Origin: CAWCXF01 sp963799455
GTDB taxonomy: Bacteria; Pseudomonadota; Alphaproteobacteria; Rhodobacterales; Rhodobacteraceae
Direction of reading: 5' to 3'
Assembly: GCA_963799455.1 (NCBI GenBank)
Contig: CAWCXF010000008.1
Location: 1,674,001 to 1,738,000, forward strand
Length of the DNA stretch: 64,000 nt
Within the stretch, counting starts at the first letter, position 1; each line of letters starts with the position of its first letter. A program made the position numbers and the translations under genes. Of this stretch, positions 23,336-33,045 are shown piece by piece. Under the pieces are notes generated by a model, which saw only the letters and a list, made by a program, of their open reading frames with translations, had not been told where the DNA came from and searched no databases.

Positions 23336-24556
23336 ATGACCAGCCCCCTCGCCGCGCTCCTCGGCGCCGCGGCCCTGACCGCCGCGCTCGCCGGCCCCGC
23401 CCTCGCCGAGCCCGACCCGTCGGACTGGGACGCCGTGCTGGAGGAGGCCCGCGGCCAGACCGTCTACTGGAACGCCTGGGGGGGCGATCCGCGCATCAAC
23501 GATTTCGTCGCCTGGGCCGGGGACGAGGTGGCCGAGCGCTTCGGCGTCACGCTGGAGCACGTCAAGCTCGCCGACACCGCCTCGGCCGTCTCCACCGTGC
23601 TGTCGGAGCGCGCCGCCGGGCGCGATGAGGGCGGCGCGATCGACCTCATCTGGATCAACGGCGAGAACTTCGCCTCGATGAAGGAGCTGGGCCTGCTCTT
23701 CGGCCCCTTCGCCGAATCCTTGCCCAACTGGTCGCTGGTCGACCCCGAGGGCAACCCGGCGCTGACCTCGGACTTCACCGTGCCCGTGGACGGCATGGAA
23801 GCGCCCTGGAGCATGGCGCGCGTCGTCTTCTACCACGACTCCGCCCGCGTCCCAGAGCCGCCCACGACGATCCCCGCGCTCCTCGACTGGGCCGAAGCCA
23901 ACCCCGGCCGCTTCACCTATCCCCAGCCGCCCGACTTCCTCGGCTCGACCTTCCTCAAGCAGGCGCTGCTGGGCCTCGTGGACGACGCGGCACCCCTCTA
24001 CGCGCCGGTCTCGGAGGCCGACTACGAGGCCGTCACGGCGCCGCTGTGGGCCTACCTCGACGCGCTCACGCCGAACCTCTGGCGCGAGGGCCGCGCCTAT
24101 CCGTCGAGCGGCCCGGCCCAGCGCCAGCTCATGGCCGACGGCGAGATCGACATCGCGATCTCCTTCAGCCCCGGCGAGGCGTCCTCGGCCATCGCCAACC
24201 TCGAGCTGCCCGACACCGTGCGGACCTTCGTGCTCGACGGCGGCACGATCGGCAACGCGAGCTTCCTCGCCATCCCCTACAACGCCAACGCGAAGGCCGG
24301 CGCGATGGTGGTGGCGAACTTCCTGATGTCCCCCGAGGCGCAGGCCCGCAAGGCCGATCCGGCGTTCATGGGCAGCCCCACCGTGCTCGACATGGCCTCG
24401 CTCCCCGAGCCCGACCGCGCGCTCTTCGAGGCCATCGACGCGGGCCCCGCGACGCTTCCTCCGGAGGCGCTCGGCCCCGCGCTGCCCGAGCCGCATCCGA
24501 GCTGGATGGAGCGCATCGAGGCCGACTGGGAGGCGCGCCACGGCGTCGCCCGGTGA
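23336..24556 (+). CDS. ynjB: ABC transporter substrate-binding protein, YnjB type
   Basis: A 406-residue periplasmic binding protein of the COG4134/YnjB type. The signal peptide is LAALLGAAALTAALAGPALA/EP. Family blocks are GQTVYWNAWGGDPRINDFVAW, DLIWINGENFASMKELGLLFGPF, DGMEAPWSMARVVFYHDSA, FTYPQPPDFLGSTFLKQAL, DIAISFSPGEASSAI and NASFLAIPYNANAKAGAMVVANFLMSPEAQ. The substrate of YnjBCD is not established. AGGAGAGGAG precedes ATG 23336. It sits between the radical SAM gene and the permease and ATPase genes. Confidence 0.9.
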   Translation: MTSPLAALLGAAALTAALAGPALAEPDPSDWDAVLEEARGQTVYWNAWGGDPRINDFVAWAGDEVAERFGVTLEHVKLADTASAVSTVLSERAAGRDEGGAIDLIWINGENFASMKELGLLFGPFAESLPNWSLVDPEGNPALTSDFTVPVDGMEAPWSMARVVFYHDSARVPEPPTTIPALLDWAEANPGRFTYPQPPDFLGSTFLKQALLGLVDDAAPLYAPVSEADYEAVTAPLWAYLDALTPNLWREGRAYPSSGPAQRQLMADGEIDIAISFSPGEASSAIANLELPDTVRTFVLDGGTIGNASFLAIPYNANAKAGAMVVANFLMSPEAQARKADPAFMGSPTVLDMASLPEPDRALFEAIDAGPATLPPEALGPALPEPHPSWMERIEADWEARHGVAR

Positions 24557-24838
24557 CCTCGCCCCGACGACCCCGCAGGCCCGCCGCCTCGCTGGCAGCC
24601 CTCGCCCCATCGCGGCCGGAGGGCATCCCCGAGGGATGCGCCTCATGTCCCTGGTCGACGACCTCGTCGCGGCGTCGCGGCTGCGCGAGCCCCGACCTCG
24701 CCCGCGGCCCACGGCCGGCGGCGCGAGGGGGACGATGATCGCCCCGCGGCCGGCCGTGGCCCGCTCCCCGGCGCGGTGCGGCCGCCCGACGGAGCGGGCC
24801 GGCGCCCCTCCGCCCGCGAGCCTTGGCCGTGCGGGGCC
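24557..24838. other. 282-base gap between ynjB and ynjC with inverted repeats
   Basis: A hairpin GCATCCC-CGA-GGGATGC lies at 24623-24639. A second pair of near-complementary 16-base words (GCGGCCCACGGCCGGC and GCCGGCCGTGGCCCGC) brackets about 30 bases near 24705-24765. They may form a structure that lowers expression of the membrane genes relative to the binding protein. No gene is seen. Confidence 0.4.
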
Positions 24839-26595
24839 ATGCCGCCCGTGAGCGCCCCCGCGACGATCCGCGCCGGGAGCGCCGTCCCGCCACGCCGCCC
24901 CTCTCGCCGCCCGCGCGCGCTGCCCTTCGCGCCCGCGCTGGTGATCGGGGTGCTGCTCCTGCCGGTGGGCGCGGGGCTCGCGGGCGTGCTCGCGCCGGCC
25001 TTCGGCTGGTTCCCGGCGCTGGGCGGCGACGCGCTGACGCTCGCGCCCTGGCGCGAGCTCCTGGCCTGGCCGGGGATCGCGGCGACCTCGCGCCTCAGCC
25101 TCGTCACCGGGCTCGCGGCGACGGCGCTCTCGCTCGCCCTGACGATGGCGATCTGCGCCGCGTGGCAGGGGACGCGCGCCTTCGCGGCGATCGAGCACGC
25201 GCTCTCGCCGCTCCTGTCGGTGCCCCACGCGGCGGCGGCCTTCGGGCTCGCCTTCCTGATCGCGCCCTCGGGCTGGATCGCGCGGGCGCTCTCGCCCTGG
25301 GCCACCGGCTGGGAGCGGCCGCCCGACCTGCTCATCACGCAGGATCCGGGCGGGCTCGCCCTGATCGCGGGGCTCGTCGTCAAGGAGGTGCCGTTCCTGC
25401 TGCTGATGACGCTCGCGGCGCTGGGCCAGGTGGACGCCGCGCGCAGCGTGCTGATCGCGCGCACGCAGGGCTACGGGCGCGTGATGGCCTGGCTCAAGAC
25501 GGTGGCGCCGCGCGTCTATCCCCAGATCCGCCTGCCGGTCTACGCGGTGCTGGCCTACTCGGCGTCGGTGGTGGACGTGGCGCTGATCCTCGGGCCGACG
25601 CGGCCCGCGCCGCTCTCGGTCGAGGTGCTGGGCTGGCTCGCCGATCCGGACCTCGCCCTGCGCTTCCGCGCCGCGGCCGGGGCGGTCCTCCAGCTCGCGC
25701 TCGTGGGCGCCGCGCTCCTGGCCTGGCGCGGGGGCGAGGTCGCCGCGCGCCGCTGGGGCCGGGCCTGGATCCACGCCGGCGGGCGGGGCGCCGCCGACGG
25801 CCCGGTCCGCGCGCTCGCCCTCGTCGCGGCGGCGCTGATCGCGGGCGCGATGGCCGCGAGCCTCGCGGGCCTCGCGCTGTGGTCCGTGGCCGGGCTCTGG
25901 ACCTTCCCCGACGCCTGGCCGGACGCGATCACGGCGCGCTCCTGGCGCCGTTCCTGGGCCGGGCTCGCCCCGGCCGCCGCCGAGACCGCGCTGATCGGCG
26001 CCGCGGCGACGCTGATCGGCCTCGTCCTGGCGCTCGCGTGCCTGGAGGCCGAGCACCGCCACGGCCTGCGCGCCACGACGCGCGCGCTGTGGCTGCTCTA
26101 CCTGCCGCTCCTGGTGCCGCAGGCGACCTTCCTCGTGGGGCTCCAGACCCTCGCCATCGGCAGCGGGCTGGACGGCCTGCGCGCGAGCGTGATCGCGGCC
26201 CATGTCGTCTTCGTGCTGCCTTACGTGTTCCTCTCGCTCGCAGACCCGTTCCGCGCCTGGGACGCGCGCCAGGGGCTGGTGGCCGCGACCCTGGGCGCGG
26301 GTCCGGACCGCGTGCTGTGGCGCGTGCGCCTGCCGATGCTCCTGCGCCCCGTGCTGACCGCGGCCGCGGTGGGCTTCGCGGTCTCCGTGGGCCAGTACCT
26401 GCCGACGCTGCTGATCGGCGCGGGCCGGGTCTCGACGCTGACCACCGAGGCGGTGGCGCTGGCCTCGGGGGGGACCGGCGGCTGATCGGCGTCCACGCGC
26501 TGGCGCAGGCCTTGATGCCGCTCCTGGGCTTCGCCCTGGCCCTCGCGGTCCCGGCGATCGCGTGGCGCCACCGCCGCGGGCTCTCGGCGCGATGA
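24839..26595 (+). CDS. ynjC: ABC transporter permease, YnjC type, with a frameshift near the 3' end
   Basis: A fused double permease of about 585 residues with two binding-protein-dependent transport domains (about 60-290 and 340-575), each with an EAA-type loop (YGRVMAWLKTVAPRVYPQIRLPVYAV; LGAGPDRVLWRVRLPMLLRPVL). The first frame stops at 26485 after VALASGGTGG. The adjacent frame carries the missing end RRLIGVHALAQALMPLLGFALALAVPAIAWRHRRGL to 26595, as in YnjC. The change falls in a run of seven G at about 26474-26480 (TCGGGGGGGACC), so a homopolymer miscount is the simplest cause. It forms the channel with YnjD. Confidence 0.85.
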
Positions 26596-26821
26596 GCCGC
26601 GCGGGGTCTGCTCGCACGCCGCCCCCCGGCGTGACGGGGCGGACGTGGACCGCCGGCTCGCCGGTTCCACCGCGCGGCTTCGGCGCGCCGACCCCGACGC
26701 GCGGCTTCGGCGTGACGGGGCGGCCAGGGGCCGCCGGCCGGTCGGTGCCGGCACGGGGCCCTGGCAGGCCCATCCCTCCATGCGCCCCTCCATGCGCCTT
26801 CGACACGATGAGCCGGGCGCG

Positions 26822-27520
26822 ATGACCGAGGCCCGTCGGCCCCCCGGCGCGCGGGCGGCCGAAGCCGAGACCCGCGGCCTGCGGCTCGACCGGCTGCGCG
26901 TGGCGCTCGGCGGCCGCGAGCTGGTGCGGCTCGACGAGCGGGTGGGCCCCGGCGAGGTGCTCACGGTGATGGGACCGTCGGGGTCGGGCAAGTCCACGCT
27001 CCTGTCGGTGCTGATCGGCGCCGCCCCGCGCGCGTTCGCGGTCTCGGGCGCGGTGCGCATCGACGGCACGGATCTCGCGGGCCTGGGGCCGCGCGAGCGC
27101 CGCATCGGCATCCTCTTCCAGGACGATCTGCTGTTCCCGCATCTCTCGGTCGCGGGCAACCTCGCCTTCGCGCTGCCGCCCGCCCACCGCGGCCGGCGGG
27201 CGCGCCGCGCGCGCGTCGAGGCCGCGCTCGACGCGGCCGACCTCTCGGGGCTCGGCGAGCGCGACCCCGCGACGCTCTCGGGCGGGCAGCGCTCGCGCGT
27301 GGCCTTGATGCGCACGCTCCTGAGCGAGCCCCGCGCGCTGCTGCTCGACGAGCCCTTCGCGCGGCTCGACGCCGGCCTGCGCCGCCAGATGCGCGGCTTC
27401 GTGTTCGAGCGCATCCGCGAGCGCGGCCTGCCGTCGGTCCTCGTCACCCACGACGCCGAGGACGCCCGCGCCGCCGCGGGCCGCGTCGTCTCGCCGCTCG
27501 GGGAGGCGGTCGCGCTCTGA
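26822..27520 (+). CDS. ynjD: ABC transporter ATP-binding protein, YnjD type
   Basis: A 232-residue ATPase partner of YnjBC. Walker A is GPSGSGKST, Q-loop LFQDDLLFPHLSV, signature LSGGQRSRVALMR, Walker B ALLLDEPFARLD and switch His VTHDAEDA. GPRERRIGILFQDDLLFPHLS and ERIRERGLPSVLVTHD match YnjD closely. The 227-base gap after the permease holds a repeated motif (GTGACGGGGCGG twice, GCGCGGCTTCGGCG twice), so the operon is looser than in E. coli. ATG 26822 starts just before the conserved domain; frames upstream are low complexity. Confidence 0.9.
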   Translation: MTEARRPPGARAAEAETRGLRLDRLRVALGGRELVRLDERVGPGEVLTVMGPSGSGKSTLLSVLIGAAPRAFAVSGAVRIDGTDLAGLGPRERRIGILFQDDLLFPHLSVAGNLAFALPPAHRGRRARRARVEAALDAADLSGLGERDPATLSGGQRSRVALMRTLLSEPRALLLDEPFARLDAGLRRQMRGFVFERIRERGLPSVLVTHDAEDARAAAGRVVSPLGEAVAL

Positions 27521-27544
27521 CGCGCGCGCCGGTCCGGGGGCAGC

Positions 27545-30094
27545 TCAGACGAGGATGTGCTCGGCCGTCAGCCCGGCGAAGCCCACCAGCGTCAGCACGT
27601 CGCCGGTGCCGAAGTCGATCACCGTGTCGCGGCCCTCGAGGCGCGCGAGCGCGAGGACGTCCTCGGGGGCGAGGTCCTCGTCGCCGAAGAAGGCGAGCCG
27701 GTCGAAGCCCTCGAAGCCGCTCAGCCGGTCGGCCCCCATCCGCGCCTTGTCGAAGGCGAAGACGTCGGGCGCGCCCTGGCGCCCGGTGACGAGGCCGTCG
27801 GCGGTGAAGAGCCGCGCCTCGGCCCGGCCGAGCACCGCGCCCGCGCCGCCGCGCTCGGCGCGCAGCTCGACGCCCACCTCGACCCCGCGCCAGCCCGGGA
27901 TCGAGAGCCCGCCCGCGAAGTCGCCCGAGGCGTCGCCGAAGAGCGCGTAGGGCTCGACGTTCTCGACCCGCAGCTGGGCGCCGTCGAGCAGCATCCGCGC
28001 GCTCCCGACGCCCGCCACCGCCGGGTCGGCCCGCACGCTCAGCGAGCGCCCCGCGAGGCTGTCGGCCTCCAGCACGGTGAAGGCGCCGAGGTCGAGCAGG
28101 GCGCGGTCGGAGCCCGCATCGACCAGGGCGAGCCGGGCCGTCGCGGGCGAGGGCGCGGGCATGCCCGCGATCTCCACCGTCACGGTGGCGGGCTCGCTCT
28201 CGCCGTCCTCGCCATAGGCGCGGTAGGTGAAGCTCGTGCGGCCGTCGAAGCGCGCGGGGTCGATCAGAAGGTCGATCTGGGTGCCCTCGCCCGCCACCCG
28301 CATCGCGGCGTCCACGGGCCCGCGCTCGACGGCCATCTGGAGGCCTTCGCCCGCGTCGTTGGCCAAGAGGTCGGAGGCCGGGAACGAGACCCGGCCCACG
28401 CCCGTCTCCCCGTCCACCCACACGTCGCGCGCCCAGTCGAAGGCCAGGGCGTCGGCCCGCGCCACGATCGCCTCGCCGCCCGCACCCGTGCCCGGGCCCG
28501 CACCCGCACCCGGGCCCGGCTCCAGCCGCGTGATGGCGATGGCGGCGATGGCGGGGTTCTGCGCCCCCTTGAGCAGGTCGAGGTCGAGCACCCCGTCGGT
28601 GACGCTCACCTCGCGCTCGAGCACCAGCGCGCGGCGCGCGCCGGCGGCCGCGTGCACGTCGAGGTCGTCCACCATCACCCGGCCTTCGAGCGCCACGTCG
28701 AAGACGCGCACCCCGTCCGCGAAGGCGCCCGACCAGGTCTCGGCGAAGTGCAGCGCCACGGAGTAGGTGCCGGGGTCGAGCGCGAAGTCGTAGGAGAGGC
28801 CCCCCTCGTGCCAGACGCCCGTGCGGTAGAGCGCGTCCTCCGACGTGCCCGCGATCGCCGCGTCGGTGCGGCTCGCACGGCCCACGCCCGTCGTGTCGGC
28901 GGCGAAGACGGTGCCGTCGGCCGCCGTGAAAGCCCGCTTCGAGCCGAGGTTGATCGCCACGACCGTCCCGCCTGCGCTTGCCTCGGGCGCGGGCTCGGGC
29001 GCGGGCTCGGGCTCGGCGCCCTCGTCCAGGGCGATGCTGAGGTAGGTCCGGGCGATGTCGCGCGAGCCGTCCGCGCCGTGGATGCGGTAGCTGAACCCGT
29101 CCTTGCCCGTGAAGCCCGCGAGGTCGAAGGCGTAGAGCACGCGCGCGCCGTCCTGCGACAGGCCGACCGAGCCCCTCGCCGCGTTGTCGATGACCTCGAG
29201 GCGCCCGTCATGGCCCGCATCGTTGGCCAGGAGCGCGGAGACGTCGATCGACGCCACCCCCCGGCCGCCCTCGATCGCCACGTCCGAGGCGTCGAGCGCC
29301 AGCGTCTCGCCGGTCGCCCGGGCGCGCGCGCCCTCGGCCGCGTCGGGCTCGGGCGCAGGCTCGGGCGCAGGCTCGGGCGCAGGCTCGGGCGTGGTCTCGG
29401 GCGCGGGCTCGGGCTCGGGCGCAGGCTCGGTCAGGGGCTCGGGCGCGGGCGCCACCACCGGGTCGGAGGGCGCCGGACCTGCGACGGAGGCCCCGTCCGG
29501 CGGCCCGGCGGCCTCGGGCGCGCGCGCGATCTCGATCAGCAGCGGATGCGTCGGCACCGCGAGGATGAGCCGCCCCTCGGCGTCGGGGTCGAGCTGCCGG
29601 GAGCGCCCCTCGTCCCGGCCCATGGCCTCGCTCGGGACGGGGCCTCCGAAGCGGTCCCCGTCGGTCCCCGGCAGCGTGTCGTCGGCCGCGGCCCGATGCC
29701 CCGTTCCGGCGTCGCCGAGCGCGCCGGGCTCGGACGTCCCCCCGGCCGGCAGGACGCCGGTCGGGCGGCGGATGTCGTCGGCCTCCGGCCGCGGGCCGCC
29801 CTCGGCGCTCCGGGGCGCGAGGGTGTCGCGGACGTCGTCGATGCCGGGATGGTCGAGCCATCCGGCGGCCCGGTCGAGATCCCAGCCGCACGTCCCCGAC
29901 CCCGACAGAGGGGTGTTCGAGAGGTCCGAACCGACGAAGGCCGCCGCGGGGGCCGCCCGCCCGGCGGCCTCGGCGTTCTGGTCGGGGATGGCGATCGAGG
30001 CGATGAGGCATCCTCCTGCGAAGCGGACGAGGCCTCGGCAGGGGGACTTCGTAAAGGAACCCCTGGTCGGCATGTCGTCGACCGGTCCAGGCAC
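27545..30094 (-). CDS. large secreted protein with malectin-like and cadherin-like domains
   Basis: An 849-residue acidic protein. After a variable N-terminus there is a Glu/Pro/Ala-rich linker of EPAPEPAPEP type (about residues 215-255), a cadherin/Ig-like module with the LANDAGHDG motif, a malectin-like carbohydrate-binding domain (about 370-540: VVAINLGSKRAFTAADGTVFAADT, YRTGVWHEGGLSYDFALDPGTYSVALHFAETW), a second LLANDAGEG module, and an end DVFAFDKARMGADRLSGFEGFDRLAFFG…IDFGTGDVLTLVGF. That end resembles the C-terminal region of RTX/M10 proteins exported by type I secretion. No classical signal peptide is seen, which fits that route. Start ATG 30094 is uncertain; ATG 30073 is close by. 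It probably binds glycans at the cell surface. Confidence 0.75.
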   Translation of the reverse strand: MPGPVDDMPTRGSFTKSPCRGLVRFAGGCLIASIAIPDQNAEAAGRAAPAAAFVGSDLSNTPLSGSGTCGWDLDRAAGWLDHPGIDDVRDTLAPRSAEGGPRPEADDIRRPTGVLPAGGTSEPGALGDAGTGHRAAADDTLPGTDGDRFGGPVPSEAMGRDEGRSRQLDPDAEGRLILAVPTHPLLIEIARAPEAAGPPDGASVAGPAPSDPVVAPAPEPLTEPAPEPEPAPETTPEPAPEPAPEPAPEPDAAEGARARATGETLALDASDVAIEGGRGVASIDVSALLANDAGHDGRLEVIDNAARGSVGLSQDGARVLYAFDLAGFTGKDGFSYRIHGADGSRDIARTYLSIALDEGAEPEPAPEPAPEASAGGTVVAINLGSKRAFTAADGTVFAADTTGVGRASRTDAAIAGTSEDALYRTGVWHEGGLSYDFALDPGTYSVALHFAETWSGAFADGVRVFDVALEGRVMVDDLDVHAAAGARRALVLEREVSVTDGVLDLDLLKGAQNPAIAAIAITRLEPGPGAGAGPGTGAGGEAIVARADALAFDWARDVWVDGETGVGRVSFPASDLLANDAGEGLQMAVERGPVDAAMRVAGEGTQIDLLIDPARFDGRTSFTYRAYGEDGESEPATVTVEIAGMPAPSPATARLALVDAGSDRALLDLGAFTVLEADSLAGRSLSVRADPAVAGVGSARMLLDGAQLRVENVEPYALFGDASGDFAGGLSIPGWRGVEVGVELRAERGGAGAVLGRAEARLFTADGLVTGRQGAPDVFAFDKARMGADRLSGFEGFDRLAFFGDEDLAPEDVLALARLEGRDTVIDFGTGDVLTLVGFAGLTAEHILV

Positions 30095-30469
30095 GGCTGG
30101 GGAGAGATCGGCGGCGGGGGCCCGCCGCCACGGGTTGCGTCAGGGGCCGCGGTGATCCCGCCCCTCCCGGCCGCCTGTGGACGGTCGCCGATGGCGGGGT
30201 GCGACGCGTGCGCGGGCCGGGCAGCGCCTCAGCTTGGAAATCCTCCGCCCTCGACGGCCCCCCGCGTGAGCCTCGTCGCGCCCGCCTCGCTCTTCCTCTA
30301 TGCTTGGCGCAAAGCCTTGAGGAGGGCCCATGCCGAGGGGCCCGACCTGGCCTTCGACGTGGACGCGGAAGAACGCGCGGAGCCCGCAGATCGAGCGGTC
30401 CGACCGGGATCTGGCCCGCCTCGCGCTCGCGCAGGCCGTGCAGGACAAGGGCGAGCGCGAGGCGGGCAC

Positions 30470-31018
30470 AGCACCCCTCGACCGCCGCGACGAGATCCGG
30501 GAGGGGTTCGAGGAGCGCCGCCCCGGCATCGAGGAGGTCGCGCGCTTCGGCACGCTCGACAACCCCATCGCCAACCCCATCGCCAACTCGGTGGCCGACC
30601 CGGCCGCGGCGGCGCTGCGCGCCAATCCGGGCATCGAGGTGATGTCCGCGCCCCACGACGAGTTCGCCGAGGTCGTGAGGATCGCCCTGGACGAGGCGGG
30701 GATGGGTCGGGACGTCGGGATCCACTCGGCCGACATATCGACCGCCGACATCGCCGCCATGCGCGAGCCGGGCTCGGCGTGGGTCGCCACGGCCGCCGCC
30801 AACCCTGCCGTGGTGGGCGCGGAGCCGGTGCGCGCGCCGGTCATGCTCACGGCGGGCGAGGATCCGGGCGCGCAGGTCGCCGTGCCCCCCCGCTCATCAC
30901 CCAGCAGGCGTTCGAGGAAGGCGACATCGCCGACGTGGGGCGGCTCGCCCGGACGCTGCCCCGCCTCGCCCACGCCGATGTCGCGATGCCCGACTGGATG
31001 CCCGAGCCCGAGCGATGA
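30470..31018 (+). pseudogene. C-terminal half of a sugar-binding protein gene, frameshifted
   Basis: The frame gives DEIREGFEERRPGIEEVARFGTLDNPIANPIAN, then GIEVMSAPHDEFAEVVRIALDEAGMG, DVGIHSADISTADIAAMREPGSAW and PVMLTAGEDPGAQVAVP, which is the C-terminal lobe of a periplasmic sugar-binding protein of the ribose type. A change of frame in a run of seven C (about 30888-30894) leads to PLITQQAFEEGDIADVGRLARTLP and the stop at 31018. The N-terminal lobe and signal peptide are missing, and no permease or ATPase gene is beside it. It is a truncated remnant even if the frameshift is a base-calling error. The frame is open upstream to 30330 without family resemblance. Confidence 0.65.
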
Positions 31019-31124
31019 CGGCCGCCGAGCCCGCGAGCGGAGCCGACGGTCCGCGGGAGCCGGCTCGCGGGGTTATGCGGGCGTGCGAGGTCCGCTCGGT
31101 GGAGGGAGCGGCCTTCGTGACCTC

Positions 31125-31934
31125 CTAGCGATCCGCCGAGGGCAGGGCGGTCCAGCCTTCGCCCCTGGGCACGAAGGCGCGGGTCTCGGCCGGGACGTAG
31201 GCCTGTGGGCCCGCCACGTGGCGCGTCACCGCGATCCGGTCGGCGCTCATCTCGACGAGGTTGAAGTCGTTGGGCTCGCCGCGCACCCGTGTCGAGAGGC
31301 CGGTGCCGGCGTGGAGCTGGATCGCCGAGCCGTCGTCCTCCTGCTCGGCGAAGGGGCTCGCGTGCCAGGCGTGCAGGTGCCCCGACAGGATCAGGTCCAT
31401 GCCGCAGCCCGTCAGCCGCCGCAGGGCCGCCGCCGCGCCCGGGATCGGCGTCTTGTCCGAGCCCTCGGGGTGGACCAGGGGATGGTGCGCGACGACCACG
31501 CGGACGCGTGGGTCCGCGCCCTGGCCGAGCCGCTCGCAGGCGCGCGCCAGGCGGCGGCGCGACAGCCGCCCGGTCTGCCAGCTCAGCGGGTCGACGCTGT
31601 TGACGCCGACCACCGTCATCTCGGCGTCCTCGAAGATGGGCTCCAGCGCCTCGCCGATCCATCGTCGCCAGCCGCCCCAGGGCGCCAGCACGCGCCGGAC
31701 GGGCAGGTGCAGCGGCACGTCGTGGTTGCCGGGCACCACCAGGACCGGCGCCGGCACCGCGTCGAGGAAGGCGCGCGCGGCGCGGAACTGGCTGGGGCGC
31801 GCGCGCTGGGTGAGGTCGCCCGAGATCGCCACGAGGTCGGGCGCGAGCGCCTCGATGGCCTCCAGCAGCGGACCGATCAGGTCGGGCCGCTCGCGCCCGA
31901 AATGCAGGTCCGAGAGGTGGACGAGGCGCCTCAC
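31125..31934 (-). CDS. calcineurin-like metallophosphoesterase
   Basis: A 269-residue cytoplasmic phosphoesterase with the five metal-binding motifs in order: VHLSDLHFG, ISGDLTQRA, VPGNHDVPL, VVAHHPLVHP and LSGHLHAWHA. It is close to the Icc/CpdA-type group acting on phosphodiesters, but the substrate cannot be told. It starts at GTG 31934, overlapping the stop of the upstream lipid kinase gene (GTGA), so the two are translated together. A link to phospholipid or lysophosphatidate turnover is possible from that pairing. Confidence 0.9.
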   Translation of the reverse strand: MRRLVHLSDLHFGRERPDLIGPLLEAIEALAPDLVAISGDLTQRARPSQFRAARAFLDAVPAPVLVVPGNHDVPLHLPVRRVLAPWGGWRRWIGEALEPIFEDAEMTVVGVNSVDPLSWQTGRLSRRRLARACERLGQGADPRVRVVVAHHPLVHPEGSDKTPIPGAAAALRRLTGCGMDLILSGHLHAWHASPFAEQEDDGSAIQLHAGTGLSTRVRGEPNDFNLVEMSADRIAVTRHVAGPQAYVPAETRAFVPRGEGWTALPSADR

Positions 31935-33045
31935 GCGTCCGCCCCCCGTGCCGCCGCCCTCTCGCGTGGCGCGAGCACGCTCAGCGCGCCCGGCACGATG
32001 CTGAACTCGAAGGGCCCCTGCATCCGCGATCGCTCGCCGTCGCGCGCGACGTGCCCGCTCGCGCGCTGCGACGCGACGCGGATGGAGGCGCCGCAGATCA
32101 GCTCGTAGTCCCGCCGGGGCCGCGCGATCCCGAGGCCCAGGGCCGCGGCGTGGCGCATGAGCCCCCAATGGCCGCTGTCGGGCGCCACGAAGAGCGCGAG
32201 CCCGTCTCCTTCGATGCACTCGCGCCCGGGCAGCCCCAGCTGCTCGAGCTGGTAGGCGTTGGCCACCGCGAAGACCAACGGCGTGCGACGGGCCATGGTC
32301 CCGCCCCCCGCCTCGCCCCCGCCTCGCCCCCCGCCTCGCCCCCCGCCTCGCCCATGGTCTCGATCGTGAGCCGGAGCGGCGCGCGCAGCGTGGCGAGCGT
32401 CTTGACCACCGACCAGTAGGCCGCGATCCGGCTGCGGCCCCAGCGGCGGTAGACGGTCTCGCGGGTCTCCAGGATGGCGGCGTAGGCGCCGATGCTGGCG
32501 TTGTTGAGGAACGTGCGTCCGTTGATCGAGCCGATGGAGACGGGGCGCGCGGCCCCCGTGCGCAGCACCTCCACCGCGCCGCCCAGATCCTGCGGCACGC
32601 CGAGCGAGCGGGCGAAGTAGTTGAAGGTGCCCAGCGGCAGGACGCCCATCGTCCGGTCGGTGCCCGCCATCACCGAGGCCACGGCGCAGATCGTGCCGTC
32701 GCCGCCGGCCGCGACGACGCGCCGGTATCCGCGCGCCACGCCGTCGCGGGCGAGATCCTCCGGGCTCCTCCCGCGGCCCGTCCGCGCGATCTCGACGGAG
32801 AGCCCCGCCGCCTCGCAGGCCCGCGCGACCCGGGCCTCCGTGTCGTCCCGCCCGCCGCCGCGTCCCGAGCGCGGATTGAGCACGACGAGGATGGCGTCGG
32901 CATCGGGCTCGTGGGGAGGCCGTCGATCGTCCGGACCGTCCTGTCGGGGTTTCCGCGATCTCCGGCCGGCGGACGGGTCGCGCTCGCCCGCGCCGCTGCG
33001 CGAGGGCGGGCGGGCGGCCGGCGGCCGCTCAGTGGGCGAGGGCAT
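31931..33045 (-). CDS. diacylglycerol kinase-family lipid kinase, with a frameshift
   Basis: A DAGK catalytic-domain protein (YegS/BmrU type). It shows ILVVLNPRSGRGGG, the nucleotide motif VVAAGGDGTICAVASVM, MGVLPLGTFNYFARSLGVP and FLNNASIGAYA. At about 32295 the frame shifts in a G/C-run region that encodes a GEAGGEAGG repeat; the continuation RRTPLVFAVANAYQLEQLGLPG, GDGLALFVAPDSGHWGLMRHAA runs to the stop at 31931. Whole length is about 370 residues. The first 50 residues are not conserved, so the true start may be later. It is coupled to the metallophosphoesterase. Confidence 0.85.

Noticed and set aside
23102..27451. A 1449-codon open frame on the minus strand
   Set aside because: It is antisense to the radical SAM and ynjBCD genes, has an Arg/Gly/Ala-rich composition and no family resemblance; high GC removes stop codons by chance.
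27557..31018. An 1153-codon open frame on the plus strand
   Set aside because: It is mostly antisense to the malectin-like gene; only its last 45 codons, the end of the sugar-binding remnant, carry a family signal.
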